A stretch of DNA of 64,000 bases from Pseudomonas sp. MYb185 (GCF_002979975.1 NZ_PCQD01000003.1:186001-250000); one strand, 5' to 3'; positions 1-9,981 are shown, counted from the stretch's first letter. Numbers and translations: made by a program. The notes: generated by a model not told the origin, from the letters alone.

Positions 1-1418
1 AGAAGAAGCTCCGGGCCTTCGTCGAGCGCAGTCAGCAGACGATCAACACCAAAGCCGAAGTGATGGTGGAGCACTTCATCGAGAACGTAGTGAACACCAA
101 GCGGCTGCGCGGCAAGGCCAAGGGCATGGTCATTACCCAGAACATCGAAGCCGCGATTCGCTATTACAAGGCGGTGAAGAAGGAACTGGAAAAGCGTGGC
201 AATCCCTTCAAGGCGCTGGTGGCATTCTCCGGTGAGAAGGAGGTTGATGGCATCAAGTACACAGAAGCCGAGATGAACGGCTTCCCCGAGGACAAGACCC
301 GCTTCTACTTCGATGGCTACGACGATCAGGGCAGGCCGATGAAGTTACACGGTCAGAAGGTCGAGAACAGCGTCCGGCTGCTGATCGTGGCGAACAAGTA
401 CCTCACGGGCTTCGACCAGCCGAAGCTTTGCGCCATGTACGTCGACAAGAAGTTGCAGTCAGTATTGGCGGTGCAGGCGCTGTCGCGCTTGAACCGTTCA
501 GCCCCGAAGCTGGGTAAGCGTACCGAAGACCTTTTCGTGCTCGACTTCTTCAACTCGCCTGATGACATCAAGAAGGCCTTTGATCCCTTCTTTACTGTCA
601 CAACCCTTTCAGGGGCGACTGACGTTCAAGTTCTGCATGAGTTGAAAGACACCCTGGATGACACGGGGATCTACGAATGGTGCGAGGTTGAAGAGTTCTG
701 TACACGTTTCTTTGACGGCGAGGATGCCCAGAAGCTCAGCCCCCTGATTGATACGGCTGCCGAGCGCTTCAATTTCGAACTGGAGCTCGAAGACAAGGAA
801 AAGATCGACTACAAGATCAAGGCCAAGCAGTTCGTGAAGATCTACGGACAGGTGGCGTCAATCATGGCATTCGAAATTCTCGCGTGGGAAAAGCTCTTCT
901 GGTTTCTCAAGTTCTTGGTGCCGAAGCTCAAGATCGTAGATCCTAGCCAGGATGAACTGGATGAGTTGTTGGAGTCCGTTGACTTGTCTACCTACGGACT
1001 GGAACGCACCAAGCTGGGCCACGCCATAGGGCTGGATGATTCAGAGGCTGTACTCGACCCACAGAACCCCAATCCACGCGGCGGGCATGGCGGCGAAGAA
1101 CAGGCTGACCCCCTCGATGAGATTATCCGCAGCTTCAATGAGCGGTGGTTCCAGGGCTGGAGCGCTACGCCGGAAGAGCAACGTGTGAAGTTCATCAATA
1201 TTCTCGAAAGCATCCGCACCCATCCCGACTACCCTGCCAAATATGGCGACAATCAGGACCCCTACAGCCGTAACCTCGCACTGGAGCAGATGCTGAAGGA
1301 TGTGATGCTGAAACGGCGAAAGGAAGAGCTTGAACTGTACAAGTTGTATGCTTCCGATGAGGCATTCAAAACTTCCTGGTTCCAGAATATCGAGCGGGCG
1401 TTGAATCAGGGTCTGTAG
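1..1418 (+). CDS. hsdR: Type I restriction enzyme subunit HsdR, C-terminal part (5' end outside window)
   Basis: The reading frame is open from base 3, so the gene starts upstream of the window; about 471 residues are visible. It is the motor and nuclease subunit of a type I restriction-modification complex, which translocates DNA by ATP hydrolysis and cleaves at a distance from the site. The visible part holds the end of the second helicase lobe: a YLTGFDQP segment at about 400-424 and QALSRLNRS at about 474-500, the arginine-finger motif VI. A charged helical C-terminal domain that docks on HsdM follows. The nuclease and Walker motifs would lie upstream. The frame ends normally at a TAG. 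hsdM and hsdS would be expected upstream. IS scars lie immediately downstream. Confidence 0.88.
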   Translation, partial: KKLRAFVERSQQTINTKAEVMVEHFIENVVNTKRLRGKAKGMVITQNIEAAIRYYKAVKKELEKRGNPFKALVAFSGEKEVDGIKYTEAEMNGFPEDKTRFYFDGYDDQGRPMKLHGQKVENSVRLLIVANKYLTGFDQPKLCAMYVDKKLQSVLAVQALSRLNRSAPKLGKRTEDLFVLDFFNSPDDIKKAFDPFFTVTTLSGATDVQVLHELKDTLDDTGIYEWCEVEEFCTRFFDGEDAQKLSPLIDTAAERFNFELELEDKEKIDYKIKAKQFVKIYGQVASIMAFEILAWEKLFWFLKFLVPKLKIVDPSQDELDELLESVDLSTYGLERTKLGHAIGLDDSEAVLDPQNPNPRGGHGGEEQADPLDEIIRSFNERWFQGWSATPEEQRVKFINILESIRTHPDYPAKYGDNQDPYSRNLALEQMLKDVMLKRRKEELELYKLYASDEAFKTSWFQNIERALNQGL

Positions 1419-1466
1419 GTACCAGAGTGAATCACACCGGGTTTTATGGAGGCCATCTCGTTTAAG

Positions 1467-1661
1467 TCAGGCCGCCATGGTCTGACCGGATTGTTGCTGG
1501 TAGAAGTGTGCCTCAGCTTCTGCCGGTGGTATATATCCGATCGAACCCAGTAGGCGCTGGTGGTTAAACCAGTGAACCCACTTCAATGTTGCGATTTCCA
1601 CTGCTTCTCGGCTACGCCAGGACTGACGGTAAATCAGCTCAGCTGGTAATCCCCTCGCCAT
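1467..1661 (-). pseudogene. IS3-family transposase OrfB, C-terminal fragment
   Basis: A 64-residue frame reads like the last part of an IS3-family OrfB integrase (DDE domain): [11 protein letters not shown], then a WVHWFNHQRLLGSIGYIPP-type stretch and EAEAHFY. These are the usual motifs of the end of the rve domain. Only the C-terminus is present. A stop codon directly precedes the ATG on the minus strand, and the catalytic D, D and most of the domain are missing, so this is a remnant and not a working transposase. It lies 48 bp after hsdR on the opposite strand. Confidence 0.8.
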
Positions 1662-1713
1662 TTAGCTGACGCCAGAAGTGGAATTTTCTCGTACGCTTTC
1701 CCGAGGAGGTTCC

Positions 1714-1800
1714 ATGAAGAAGTCCCGCTTTACCGACAGCCAGATCATTGCCGTGCTCAAGTAGGGCCGTGCCGGAGCTGTGCCACGAGCCCAGCATCAT
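1714..1800 (+). pseudogene. IS3-family transposase OrfA, N-terminal remnant
   Basis: An ATG at 1714 with an AGGAGG ribosome site just upstream begins [16 protein letters not shown], the standard start of IS3-family OrfA (HTH_Tnp_1). The next codon is TAG at 1762. Similarity resumes in another frame around 1770-1790 (VPELCHEPSI, compare the family's VPELCREHGIS), so the copy carries a nonsense mutation and a frameshift, then fades out. It points opposite to the OrfB fragment at 1467-1661, so the two pieces are not one simple copy. The rest of 1800-1867 shows nothing recognisable. Confidence 0.7.
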
Positions 1801-1867
1801 TCCAGGCGTGCATATTCCTTATCATTGCGCCGCCCCGTTGGATAAGGCGTGGTCTGGCCGAACACTG

Positions 1868-3190
1868 CTATTCTGTCGCAGTTGTGAGGTAATCGGTCGT
1901 CAGCGCCGACAGGGCTTTGATGCCGACGATCAACGCCTGGTCGTCTATCACAAATTCTGGTGAATGGTTTGGCGCGGCCTGTCCCATGTGACGGGATGGG
2001 GTGACGCCAAGAAAGAAGAACAGACCAGGTACTTTCTGCGCGTAGTATGAAAAGTCCTCCGAGCCGGTAACCAGCGGAGATGGAAAAACCCGGCCGCTAC
2101 TGACTTTTTGCAGCGTTGGCAGCATTCGCTGGGTTAGATTCGGGTCGTTCACGGTTGTGGCGTAGTTTTCGATGACCGAGACGTGAGCTTGCGCGCCAGA
2201 GGCCAGCGCTATATGTTCCGCGGTTTGTTTGATGTCGGCATTGATCTGCTGCTGCACTTCGTCGTCGAAGGTGCGCACAGTGCCGGTCATTTTTACTTCG
2301 TCTGGAATGATGTTGTGGCGGGTGCCGCCCTCAATGGTACCGATAGTGACCACCGCTGGTGCGGGCATGATATTCGTCCGTCGGCTTACCACCGTTTGTA
2401 GGCCGGTGATGATTTGCGCGCTTGCAACGATCGGGTCTACTCCATTCCATGGTTGAGCGCCGTGGGTCTGTTTGCCGGTAACGGTAATATGCAAATCGCC
2501 GCTACTGGCCATGATCGGCCCGCTGCGATAGCCGATTGTCCCAGTAGGTGCCATAGACGTGACGTGAAGACCGAAGATTGCCTCCACGGAAGGGTTTTCC
2601 AGGACGCCTTCTTCAACGAGTTGACGCGCGCCAAAGTAGCGCTTCCCGTCATAGATATAATCGCTCGGGCCTTCTTCGGCAGGCTGGAATATGAACTTGA
2701 TGCTGCCGGGCAGTTCGTTCCTGACCGCTGCTAAATTCGAGGCGACTGCCATTAGAATTGCTACATGTGCATCATGACCGCAAGCGTGCATCACAGGCAT
2801 GCTCTTGCCCTGATAATCCTGCTCAACTTTCGAGGCATAGGGTAAGCCCGTCTTTTCCAGCACCGGAAGGGCGTCCATGTCGGCGCGCAAGGCTATGGTT
2901 GGCCCTGGCTTCCCCCCTTCAAGCAACCCGACCACACCGGTGGTACCTATGCCAGTCTCAACTGTCATACCCAAGTTTCGAAGATGTTCAGCGATCACGC
3001 CTGCGGTACGCGTTTCCTGATTGCCTAGTTCCGGATGTTGATGAATGTCATGCCGCCAGGCGATGGCCTGCTGCTCGTGTCGTGCGGCATTGGTGATCAC
3101 TTTATCGGTGAGTGAATCGGCCACGGCTTGGTTTAATGGCAAGCCGATAGCGATAGACAGCAATGTGCTGCGAAGTAGAGTCTTGGTCAT
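1868..3190 (-). CDS. Exported M20-family amidohydrolase (M20D, amidohydrolase/hippurate-hydrolase-like)
   Basis: 440 residues. An N-terminal signal peptide (residues 1 to about 25, ending in AVA-D) suggests a periplasmic enzyme. The M20D fold is clear: DMDALP (about 104-109), HACGHDAH (about 135-142) with metal-ligand Cys/His, and the PAEEGP glutamates (about 170-175). A C-terminal SEDFSYY segment carries another conserved metal-site region. Family members hydrolyse N-acyl or N-aminoacyl amides such as hippurate, indole-acetyl-amino acids or peptides; the substrate cannot be read from the sequence. It lies 19 bp downstream of an AraC-type regulator on the same strand, so the two are probably cotranscribed. 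It is the first intact gene after the IS scar. Confidence 0.85.
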   Translation of the reverse strand: MTKTLLRSTLLSIAIGLPLNQAVADSLTDKVITNAARHEQQAIAWRHDIHQHPELGNQETRTAGVIAEHLRNLGMTVETGIGTTGVVGLLEGGKPGPTIALRADMDALPVLEKTGLPYASKVEQDYQGKSMPVMHACGHDAHVAILMAVASNLAAVRNELPGSIKFIFQPAEEGPSDYIYDGKRYFGARQLVEEGVLENPSVEAIFGLHVTSMAPTGTIGYRSGPIMASSGDLHITVTGKQTHGAQPWNGVDPIVASAQIITGLQTVVSRRTNIMPAPAVVTIGTIEGGTRHNIIPDEVKMTGTVRTFDDEVQQQINADIKQTAEHIALASGAQAHVSVIENYATTVNDPNLTQRMLPTLQKVSSGRVFPSPLVTGSEDFSYYAQKVPGLFFFLGVTPSRHMGQAAPNHSPEFVIDDQALIVGIKALSALTTDYLTTATE

Positions 3191-3209
3191 TTATATCTCG
3201 ATTAGGGTT

Positions 3210-4232
3210 CTACGGTGGGGCAATAAGGGTTGCTGCGGCGTGGCGATAGTCAGTCGGGGAACAATCGAACCACTGGCGGAATGCCCGATAGAATTGTGAG
3301 GATTGGCGATAGCCGAGAAGCAGGGCAACCTCATCAATAATGTAATGCTGAGCGAGGTAAGCCTTTGCTTGGTCTTTTCGTGCTAACTCCAACAAGTCGC
3401 GGAAGACGGCACCGTCTTCCTTGATATGGCGTTGCAAGGTTCTACGGCTAACAGCGAGCAACTCGGCACACTGGTCGATATTCGCTTCACCCTGGCGGCA
3501 AAGTAGCGGTAATAAGGCGCTTACGGACTCACTCCAATCGGACCTTGAGTCCAGCCGAAGTAGCTGCCGCTCCCGTTTGGCGATGATTTCGACGGAACAG
3601 GGGCGCCATCCAAGCAAGTCATCCAGGCCTTCCGGAGAAATGAAAATGGTCGCTTGGCCGGGTTCTCCGAGGCGGACTGGCGCGGGGAAGAGAGTGTCGA
3701 ATTCGCGAAGCGACGTGATTGATTGCGAACCGAGCGTAATATGCTGGATATTGGTTATGCCCAAGCTTTGCATGGTTCTGACGAGACCATAGACAATCGC
3801 TTCGCGCTGCGCATCCGCCGTATCATGTTGATAAACGGTATCAACTCGCAGTATGTTCTCGAGCCCGTCATGTAATGAGATATTGACGCCCTGGGTATTA
3901 ACTTGAAAATAACGACACATTAGCCTCAACGCATCACGACGGGTCAACGCGCTCGCAAGATAGGTCTTGCGCAAAAGGTCCGAGCCATAGTTCAGCTTGC
4001 GGTACGCTTTGACCAGTAAAAGCGGATCCTCGGCAGCCTGTCGGAGATCAGACATCAGCGCATCCAGGATAGGAAGCGGTAACCGACCCTGACCAGAACC
4101 GTCCAGCGAAGCAGCAATCAGTCTCGAAGCAGCAAGCATCTGCGTTCCTGAAAGCGTTCTTTTCAGTGCGCTAACAATCGTCGCGAAATGTTCGCGCGAA
4201 ATTGAAAACGAGGGTGTGGCTTCGAGAATCAT
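3210..4232 (-). CDS. AraC-family transcriptional regulator with N-terminal arabinose-binding-like domain
   Basis: 340 residues from the ATG at 4232. An in-frame TTG at 4319 would add 29 residues but gives a length above that usual for this family (about 330-345). The last roughly 80 residues hold two helix-turn-helix units: CAELLAVSRRTLQRHIKEDG, then VALLLGYRQSSQFYRAFRQW. This is the AraC/XylS pattern also seen in OruR/ArgR-type regulators. The N-terminal domain matches the Arabinose_bd class that senses a small effector. It lies directly upstream of the M20 amidohydrolase and probably controls it; the ligand is unknown. The 180 bp between it and the PilU-like gene should carry its promoter. 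Confidence 0.8.
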   Translation of the reverse strand: MILEATPSFSISREHFATIVSALKRTLSGTQMLAASRLIAASLDGSGQGRLPLPILDALMSDLRQAAEDPLLLVKAYRKLNYGSDLLRKTYLASALTRRDALRLMCRYFQVNTQGVNISLHDGLENILRVDTVYQHDTADAQREAIVYGLVRTMQSLGITNIQHITLGSQSITSLREFDTLFPAPVRLGEPGQATIFISPEGLDDLLGWRPCSVEIIAKRERQLLRLDSRSDWSESVSALLPLLCRQGEANIDQCAELLAVSRRTLQRHIKEDGAVFRDLLELARKDQAKAYLAQHYIIDEVALLLGYRQSSQFYRAFRQWFDCSPTDYRHAAATLIAPP

Positions 4233-4412
4233 GTCTTCATCAGGGGTTTGGCTTTCATTGTTGGTTTGCCCATTGATTCTATGCGCAGGCCGGTTTACAA
4301 CAAGTGCAATCGGTGCCAATCAAGCCGATCAGTAACAGATGGCCAGCGAGGGGCCTGGTGTTGCCGGTAGGTATTGGATGGTCGCGTCATCATCACTGAC
4401 TTCTGGCTTCCC

Positions 4413-5537
4413 TCAGCGAAAATCATCCGTCAGATCACCGTCCCGCAACACCTTCATCTCGTTCTCCTCATAGCTGAAGCCCTTCTCCAGGCGTGCCCTG
4501 AGGGTCAGGTCGGTGCGCGAGTCGGCGTGCTTGAGTGCTTCATCCAGGCTGATCGCACCTGACTGCAGCAACTCGTACAAGTGCTGATCGAAGGTCTGCA
4601 GGCCCAGTTCGGCGCTGCGGCTCATCGCCGACTTGACCTCGTCCAGTTCATCGCGCCCGATCAGGTCGACGATATAGGGCGTGCGCAGCAGCAGTTCCAC
4701 GGCGGCCACACGCTTCTTCTGCAGACCTGGCACCAGCCGCTGACCGATCACTGCTGCCAGGTTCATGGCGATATCGCCCAGTACCTGGTTGCGGGCTTCC
4801 TTGGGGAACATGTTGACCATGCGCTCGACCGCCTGTGAGGCGTTTGTAGCGTGCAGCGTGGCCAGTACCAGGTGTCCGGTATCACTGTAGTGCAAGGCGT
4901 GCTGCATGGTCTCCAGATCGCGGATCTCGCCGATCATGATCACATCCGGCGACTCGCGCAGTACGTTGCGCAGCGCCTCGGAGAAACTCAGGGTATCCAG
5001 CCCCACCTCACGCTGGTCGATGATCGACAGCTGATGGCGGTGCAGGAACTCGATGGGATCCTCGATGCAGACGATATGCCCGGCGCGGTGGGCCGCACGG
5101 TAGTCGAGCATGGACGCCAGGGAGGTCGATTTGCCGGAGCCGGCCGCGCCGACCACCAGGATCAGCCCGCGATCGAGCATCACCAGCTTCTCCAGCTCGG
5201 CCGGCAGGCCCAGCTCGGCAATGCGCGGGATCTGGTGACTGATATGCCGCACCACCATGGCCACTTCGCCACGCTGGTAATACACGTTGATACGGAAGCG
5301 ACCGGCATTGGGCACACCCACGGCCAGGTTCATTTCCAGCGTGCGTTCGAACTCGGCGATCTGCTTCTGACTCATCAGCTGATAGGCCAGTTGCTTGACC
5401 GAGCCGGGGGCCAGTGCGCGTTCTTCCAGGCGATGGTACTGGCCTTCGCGCTTGAGCGTGACCGGCGCGCCGACGCTGAAGAACAGGTCCGAGCCGTTAC
5501 GCTCGGACAGGGCATGGAGATAGCGGAATACATCCAT
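4413..5537 (-). CDS. PilT/PilU-family type IV pilus retraction ATPase (PilU-like)
   Basis: 374 residues, cytoplasmic hexameric ATPase of the PilT/PilU/GspE superfamily. Walker A is GAAGSGKST (130-138), an Asp box lies at IEDPIEF (about 158-164), Walker B is DVIMIGEI with catalytic Glu204, and a His box TGHLVLATLHAT starts at 220. The long tail after the core resembles PilU more than PilT. PilT and PilU normally sit side by side as the retraction motors of twitching motility. Here no second ATPase or other pilus gene is nearby; the neighbours are an AraC regulator and the plsC-gmhB-gly cluster. It may be a paralogue with a specialised role. ATG start at 5537. Confidence 0.82.
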   Translation of the reverse strand: MDVFRYLHALSERNGSDLFFSVGAPVTLKREGQYHRLEERALAPGSVKQLAYQLMSQKQIAEFERTLEMNLAVGVPNAGRFRINVYYQRGEVAMVVRHISHQIPRIAELGLPAELEKLVMLDRGLILVVGAAGSGKSTSLASMLDYRAAHRAGHIVCIEDPIEFLHRHQLSIIDQREVGLDTLSFSEALRNVLRESPDVIMIGEIRDLETMQHALHYSDTGHLVLATLHATNASQAVERMVNMFPKEARNQVLGDIAMNLAAVIGQRLVPGLQKKRVAAVELLLRTPYIVDLIGRDELDEVKSAMSRSAELGLQTFDQHLYELLQSGAISLDEALKHADSRTDLTLRARLEKGFSYEENEMKVLRDGDLTDDFR

Positions 5538-5577
5538 ATGCAGATAGCGTCCTGACAGGGTGGGTGGTCAGGATAGC

Positions 5578-6312
5578 TCAGCCAGCCTGCATTTCCCGCA
5601 TGGCCTGCTGTACCCAGGCCTCGGCCTGGCGGTTGACCTCGACGATGGAGCGCGGGTCCTGGCCCTTGGGATAGATCGCCGGCCCGATCTTCACCTGCAC
5701 CGTGCCCGGGCGCTTGCCCCAGCCATGCCGCGGCCAGAACTCGCCGGCATTGTGCGCCACCGGCACCACCGGGGCGTTATTGGCACAGGCCAGGGCGCTG
5801 CCGCCACGGGTGAACTTGATCGGTTGGCCCGGCAGTACCCGGGTACCCTCGGGGAACACCAGTACCCATACCCCGTCACGCAGCCGCTCGCCACCGATGC
5901 GGTTGAGCTGCTGCAGGGAGCTGCGCGCCTTGCTGCGGTTGATGGCAATGGGCTTGAGCAGGGCGAAGGCCCAGCCGAAGAAGGGTACGTACAGCAGTTC
6001 CTTCTTGATCAACTGGGTCTGCGGCCGGAAGATCTGCTGCAGGAAGAAGGTTTCCCAGGTGCTTTGGTGGTTGGACAGGATCACCCCTGCCTGATCGGGG
6101 ATGTTCTCCTGTCCGCTGACCTCATAGCGGATGCCGACCAGATGCTCGGTCAGCCAGATGGCCATCCGGCACCACCATTCCAGCACCACTTTGTAGCGGG
6201 TGCGATAGGATAGGAACGGCCCGATCAGCAGCATCAACATGCCCCAGATCATGGCGCTGGAAGACAGCAGCAGGTAGAACAGGGTGACACGCAGGACCAT
6301 CAGTACGGACAT
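5578..6312 (-). CDS. plsC: 1-acyl-sn-glycerol-3-phosphate acyltransferase (PlsC/LPAAT family)
   Basis: 244 residues. The enzyme transfers an acyl chain to the 2-position of lysophosphatidic acid, giving phosphatidic acid at the inner membrane. A hydrophobic N-terminus (about 1-35) anchors it. The acyltransferase motif I is NHQSTWE (His82, Glu87; an H-X4-E version of H-X4-D). Motif III is FPEGTR (153-158). A P-I-A-I-N-R motif near 121-126 is the usual motif II area. It is 3 bp downstream of gmhB in the plsC-gmhB-glyS-glyQ run known from Pseudomonas (PA0005-PA0009 in PAO1, where the gene is called lptA). Confidence 0.9.
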   Translation of the reverse strand: MSVLMVLRVTLFYLLLSSSAMIWGMLMLLIGPFLSYRTRYKVVLEWWCRMAIWLTEHLVGIRYEVSGQENIPDQAGVILSNHQSTWETFFLQQIFRPQTQLIKKELLYVPFFGWAFALLKPIAINRSKARSSLQQLNRIGGERLRDGVWVLVFPEGTRVLPGQPIKFTRGGSALACANNAPVVPVAHNAGEFWPRHGWGKRPGTVQVKIGPAIYPKGQDPRSIVEVNRQAEAWVQQAMREMQAG

Positions 6313-6315
6313 GGG

Positions 6316-6849
6316 TCAGATTTCCAGCAGGTGACTGGCCACGGCGGCCAGGTCATCGAACACACGAGTACCGGCGGGCAGCGGCTTGGATTCCGTCACC
6401 TGGCCCTTGCCGGTACGCACCAGATAGGGTTGGCAGCCGACTGCGACGCCAGCCTGCAGATCGCGCAGGCTGTCACCGACGGTCGGCACGCCATCGAGGG
6501 ATATGCGGTAATGCGTGGCGATCTGCCGGAACAGACCGGACAGCGGCTTGCGGCAATCGCAGCCATCGTCCGGGCCATGCGGACAATGGCGGATCAGATC
6601 CACCCGGCCACCCTGCTCCGCTACCAGCTCGCGCAGACGCTGGTGCATGGCCTCCAGCGTCTGTTCGGTGAAGTAGCCGCGGGCCAGGCCGGACTGGTTG
6701 GTGGCGACAGCCACTGTCCAGCCAGCCTGGCTCAGGCGGGCGATAGCCTCGATCGAACCCGGCAGCGGGATCCACTCATCCACTGATTTGACGAAGGCGT
6801 CGGAGTCCTCATTGATGACCCCGTCGCGGTCGAGAATGATCAGCTTCAT
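6316..6849 (-). CDS. gmhB: D-glycero-beta-D-manno-heptose-1,7-bisphosphate 7-phosphatase
   Basis: 177 residues, HAD-superfamily phosphatase. The N-terminus [13 protein letters not shown] carries the two catalytic aspartates Asp7 and Asp9. ATNQSGL supplies motif II, and CDCRKPLSG holds the zinc-loop cysteines and the motif III lysine region. [10 protein letters not shown] is motif IV. The enzyme removes the 7-phosphate in ADP-heptose synthesis for the LPS inner core. Its start codon overlaps the glyS stop by 4 bp, so it is translationally coupled to glyS. This order is conserved in pseudomonads. Confidence 0.92.
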   Translation of the reverse strand: MKLIILDRDGVINEDSDAFVKSVDEWIPLPGSIEAIARLSQAGWTVAVATNQSGLARGYFTEQTLEAMHQRLRELVAEQGGRVDLIRHCPHGPDDGCDCRKPLSGLFRQIATHYRISLDGVPTVGDSLRDLQAGVAVGCQPYLVRTGKGQVTESKPLPAGTRVFDDLAAVASHLLEI

Positions 6850-8903
6850 CCGAGCAGCGAAATATCGGCGACACCGAGGAACAGGCCGCGCAGGCGGGCC
6901 AGCAGCGCATAGCGGTTGGCCTTGACCTGCGGATCCTCCGCATTCACCAGCACCTGGTCGAAGAAGGCGTCTACCGGCTCGCGCAGGGCTGCCAGATGCT
7001 CCAGGGTGGCCCGGTACTGACGATCTGCTGCCAAGGGCGTTACGGCGCTCTCAGCCGCCTGTACGGCCTTGGCCAGCGCCTGTTCCGCCGCTTCGCCGAG
7101 CAAGGCCGGATCGATGTCGGCGGGCACCGCCACATCGGCCTTAGCCAGGATGTTCGATACCCGCTTGTTGGCAGCCGCCAGTGTGTCGGCTTCGGGCAGC
7201 CGGCGGAACGCCTGTACCGCCTGCACACGCTGGTCGAAGTCCAGCGGTGAGTCGGGATGCACGGCGCGCACCGACTGGTACACGGCCACATCGATGCCCT
7301 CGTCCTCGTAGCGCGCGCGCAGGCGGTCGAAGATGAAGTCCTGCACCTGGTCGACCAGACCTTCGCTCTTCACGGTCGTACCATACTGGTTGACCGCGGT
7401 CTGCAGCGCGGTGTGCAGATCCAGTTCCAGGCGCTTCTCGATCAGAATGCGCAGCACGCCGAGGGCGGCGCGGCGCAGGGCGTAGGGGTCCTTGCTGCCG
7501 GTGGGCAGCATGCCGATACCGAAGATGCCCGCCAGGGTGTCGAGCTTGTCGGCCAGCGCCACTGCGGCGCCGGTCAGGGTGCCCGGCAGCTCGGCGCCAG
7601 CACCGCGTGGCATGTACTGCTCGTTCAGCGCCAGCGCCACGTCCTCGGCTTCGCCGTCGTGCTTCGCATAGTAATAACCGGCGATACCCTGTAATTCCGG
7701 GAATTCACCGACCATCTCACTGGCCAGGTCGCACTTGCTCAGCAGACCGGCGCGGGCGGCATTGGCCGGTTCACCACCGATGCACTCGGCGATGAAGGCC
7801 GCCAGGCTGGACACCCGCAGGGCCTTGTCATACACGCTGCCCAGTTCAGCCTGGAATACCACATTGGCCAGGCGCTGGTTGTTGCGTTCCAGCGGGTGCT
7901 TCTGGTCCTGCTGGAAGAAAAACTCGGCATCGGTTAGGCGTGGGCGTACCACCTTCTCGTTACCGGCAATGATCTGCGCCGGGTCGTTGCTCTCGATGTT
8001 GGCCACGGTGATGAAGCGTGGCAGCAGCTTGCCGTTGGCATCCAGCAGGCAGAAATACTTCTGGTTGTCCTGCATGGTGGAGATCAGCGCCTCCTGCGGC
8101 ACGTCGAGGAAGCGTTCCTCGAAGCTGCACACCAGCGGCACCGGCCACTCGACCAGCGCGGTCACCTCGTCCAGCAGGTCATCGGGAACAATCGCGGTGC
8201 CCTGCTGCTCGGCAGCCAGTTCGGCGACGCGCTGGCGGATCAGCTCGCGGCGTTCGGCGAAGTCGGCGATCACATGCGCCTTGCGCAGGTCATCGGCGTA
8301 GCTGGCCGGGGTGCCGATTTCCACCTGCTGCGGATGGTGGAAGCGGTGCCCGTAGGAATGGTGGCCGGCCTGCTGCGAGAGAATCCGGCAGGGGATCAGT
8401 TGCTCGCCCTGCAGCATCACCAGCCACTGGGTCGGACGCACGAACTCGGTCTTGCCGGCGCCCCAGCGCATGCGCTTGGGAATCGGCAGTGCCGCCAGGG
8501 CGCTGTCGACGATGCCCGGCAGCAGTGCGCTGGCAGGTTGGCCAGGGATGGTTTGCACATGCCGCAGGCGCGGGCCGCTCTGATCCAGCTCGCTCAGCTC
8601 GACGCCGCACTTCCGGGCAAAGCCCAGTGCCGCCGGGGTCGGTTGGCCATCGGCGGTGAAGGCCGCCTGCAGCGGCGGACCATCCATCTGGCTGGTGCGA
8701 TCGGGTTGCTCGGTGGCCAGTTGCTCGACCAGTACCGCCAGGCGTCGGGGGGCGGCGTAATAGCGGGCCGACCGATAGCCCAGGCCGGCATCGGCCAGGC
8801 CCTTTTCGACGCCCGCGAGAAAGGCTTCGGCGAGCTGTTTCAATGCCTTGGGTGGCAACTCTTCGGTGCCCAGTTCAACCAGAAAATCCTGTGCCTGCAT
8901 CAT
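6846..8903 (-). CDS. glyS: Glycine--tRNA ligase beta subunit
   Basis: 685 residues, the usual length for the bacterial beta subunit of the alpha2-beta2 glycyl-tRNA synthetase. It starts with [16 protein letters not shown], a family signature, and ends with the anticodon-binding region (DFDQRVQAV through [11 protein letters not shown]). Two adjacent ATG codons (8903 and 8900) follow an AGGAGG ribosome site; either may be used, and 8900 has the more usual spacing. The start overlaps the glyQ stop, which couples production of both subunits. Confidence 0.97.
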   Translation of the reverse strand: MMQAQDFLVELGTEELPPKALKQLAEAFLAGVEKGLADAGLGYRSARYYAAPRRLAVLVEQLATEQPDRTSQMDGPPLQAAFTADGQPTPAALGFARKCGVELSELDQSGPRLRHVQTIPGQPASALLPGIVDSALAALPIPKRMRWGAGKTEFVRPTQWLVMLQGEQLIPCRILSQQAGHHSYGHRFHHPQQVEIGTPASYADDLRKAHVIADFAERRELIRQRVAELAAEQQGTAIVPDDLLDEVTALVEWPVPLVCSFEERFLDVPQEALISTMQDNQKYFCLLDANGKLLPRFITVANIESNDPAQIIAGNEKVVRPRLTDAEFFFQQDQKHPLERNNQRLANVVFQAELGSVYDKALRVSSLAAFIAECIGGEPANAARAGLLSKCDLASEMVGEFPELQGIAGYYYAKHDGEAEDVALALNEQYMPRGAGAELPGTLTGAAVALADKLDTLAGIFGIGMLPTGSKDPYALRRAALGVLRILIEKRLELDLHTALQTAVNQYGTTVKSEGLVDQVQDFIFDRLRARYEDEGIDVAVYQSVRAVHPDSPLDFDQRVQAVQAFRRLPEADTLAAANKRVSNILAKADVAVPADIDPALLGEAAEQALAKAVQAAESAVTPLAADRQYRATLEHLAALREPVDAFFDQVLVNAEDPQVKANRYALLARLRGLFLGVADISLLG

Positions 8904-9856
8904 TCGGCCTCCTTCAGTTTGGCCAGTACTTCGTCACGCAATTCGGGGCTGGCCATGGGGAAGCCGAGCTTGGCGCGGGCATGCAGATAGCTGTGGGCGA
9001 TCGAGCGGGCCAGGGCGCGCACGCGCAGGATATAGCGCTGGCGCTCGGTCACCGAGATGGCCCGCCGTGCATCCAGCAGGTTGAAGGTGTGCGAGGCCTT
9101 CATCACCATCTCGTAGGCCGGTAGCGGCAGCTCGGCCTCGGTCAGCCGGTTGGCTTCGCTCTCGTAGAAGCTGAACAGCTCGAACAGCTTGTCGACGTTG
9201 GCGTGCTCGAAGTTGTAGGTCGACTGCTCCACCTCGTTCTGGTGGAACACGTCGCCGTAGGTGACCTTGCCGAACGGGCCATCGGAATAGACCAGGTCGT
9301 AGACCGAGTCCACGCCCTGCAGGTACATGGCCAGGCGCTCCAGGCCGTAGGTGATCTCACCAGTGACCGGATAGCACTCGACGCCGCCGACCTGCTGGAA
9401 ATAGGTGAACTGGGTGACCTCCATGCCGTTGAGCCAGACCTCCCAACCCAGACCCCAGGCGCCCAGGGTGGGCGATTCCCAGTTGTCCTCGACGAAGCGG
9501 ATATCGTGCACCAGCGGATCGATACCTATGTGCCGCAGCGAATCCAGGTACAGCTCCTGGATATTGTCCGGGTTCGGCTTGAGCACCACCTGGAACTGGT
9601 AGTAGTGCTGCAGGCGGTTGGGGTTCTCGCCATAGCGACCATCGGCCGGGCGACGGCTGGGCTGGACATAGGCCGCGTTCCAGATTTCCGGGCCAATCGA
9701 GCGCAGGAAGGTCGCGGTATGAAAGGTTCCGGCGCCCACCTCCATGTCATAGGGCTGTAGCAGTACGCAGCCCTGTTCCGCCCAGTAGCTTTGCAGCGCA
9801 AGGATCAGGCCCTGGAAGGTCTGGGCAGCAGGATTTGTCTGAGTCACGTTTTTCAC
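8900..9856 (-). CDS. glyQ: Glycine--tRNA ligase alpha subunit
   Basis: 318 residues, class II aminoacyl-tRNA synthetase catalytic subunit. Recognised by [18 protein letters not shown] at the N-terminus, [20 protein letters not shown] (motif 2 region), [11 protein letters not shown] and [12 protein letters not shown] (motif 3). It charges tRNA-Gly together with GlyS. It is first in the glyQ-glyS-gmhB-plsC run and follows a hairpin after ppnN, so a promoter within 9857-9950 is likely; a TATACT-like hexamer is readable on the minus strand near 9886-9891. Confidence 0.97.
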   Translation of the reverse strand: MKNVTQTNPAAQTFQGLILALQSYWAEQGCVLLQPYDMEVGAGTFHTATFLRSIGPEIWNAAYVQPSRRPADGRYGENPNRLQHYYQFQVVLKPNPDNIQELYLDSLRHIGIDPLVHDIRFVEDNWESPTLGAWGLGWEVWLNGMEVTQFTYFQQVGGVECYPVTGEITYGLERLAMYLQGVDSVYDLVYSDGPFGKVTYGDVFHQNEVEQSTYNFEHANVDKLFELFSFYESEANRLTEAELPLPAYEMVMKASHTFNLLDARRAISVTERQRYILRVRALARSIAHSYLHARAKLGFPMASPELRDEVLAKLKEAE

Positions 9857-9952
9857 CGGTCAACTGTGAAGAAAGGGCGAAGTATACAATCCCGGCGGGA
9901 CGGCATACAGCATGGCCGGCTATTTGTCGCCGGTGCGTGCGCTGGAGAGGGT

Positions 9953-9975
9953 CGCTCCGCCCCAGGGGCGGAGCG
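9953..9975 (-). terminator. GC-rich hairpin after ppnN
   Basis: An 11-bp perfect inverted repeat (CGCTCCGCCCC / GGGGCGGAGCG, one base between the arms) lies directly downstream of the ppnN stop on the minus strand. No T-tract follows, so it may be a weak or Rho-assisted terminator, or a 3' stabilising hairpin. Confidence 0.45.
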
Positions 9976-9981
9976 CAGAGT

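Noticed and set aside
4233-4319. N-terminal extension of the AraC regulator from TTG 4319
   Set aside because: Adds 29 residues beyond the usual family length; the ATG at 4232 gives a normal 340-residue protein.
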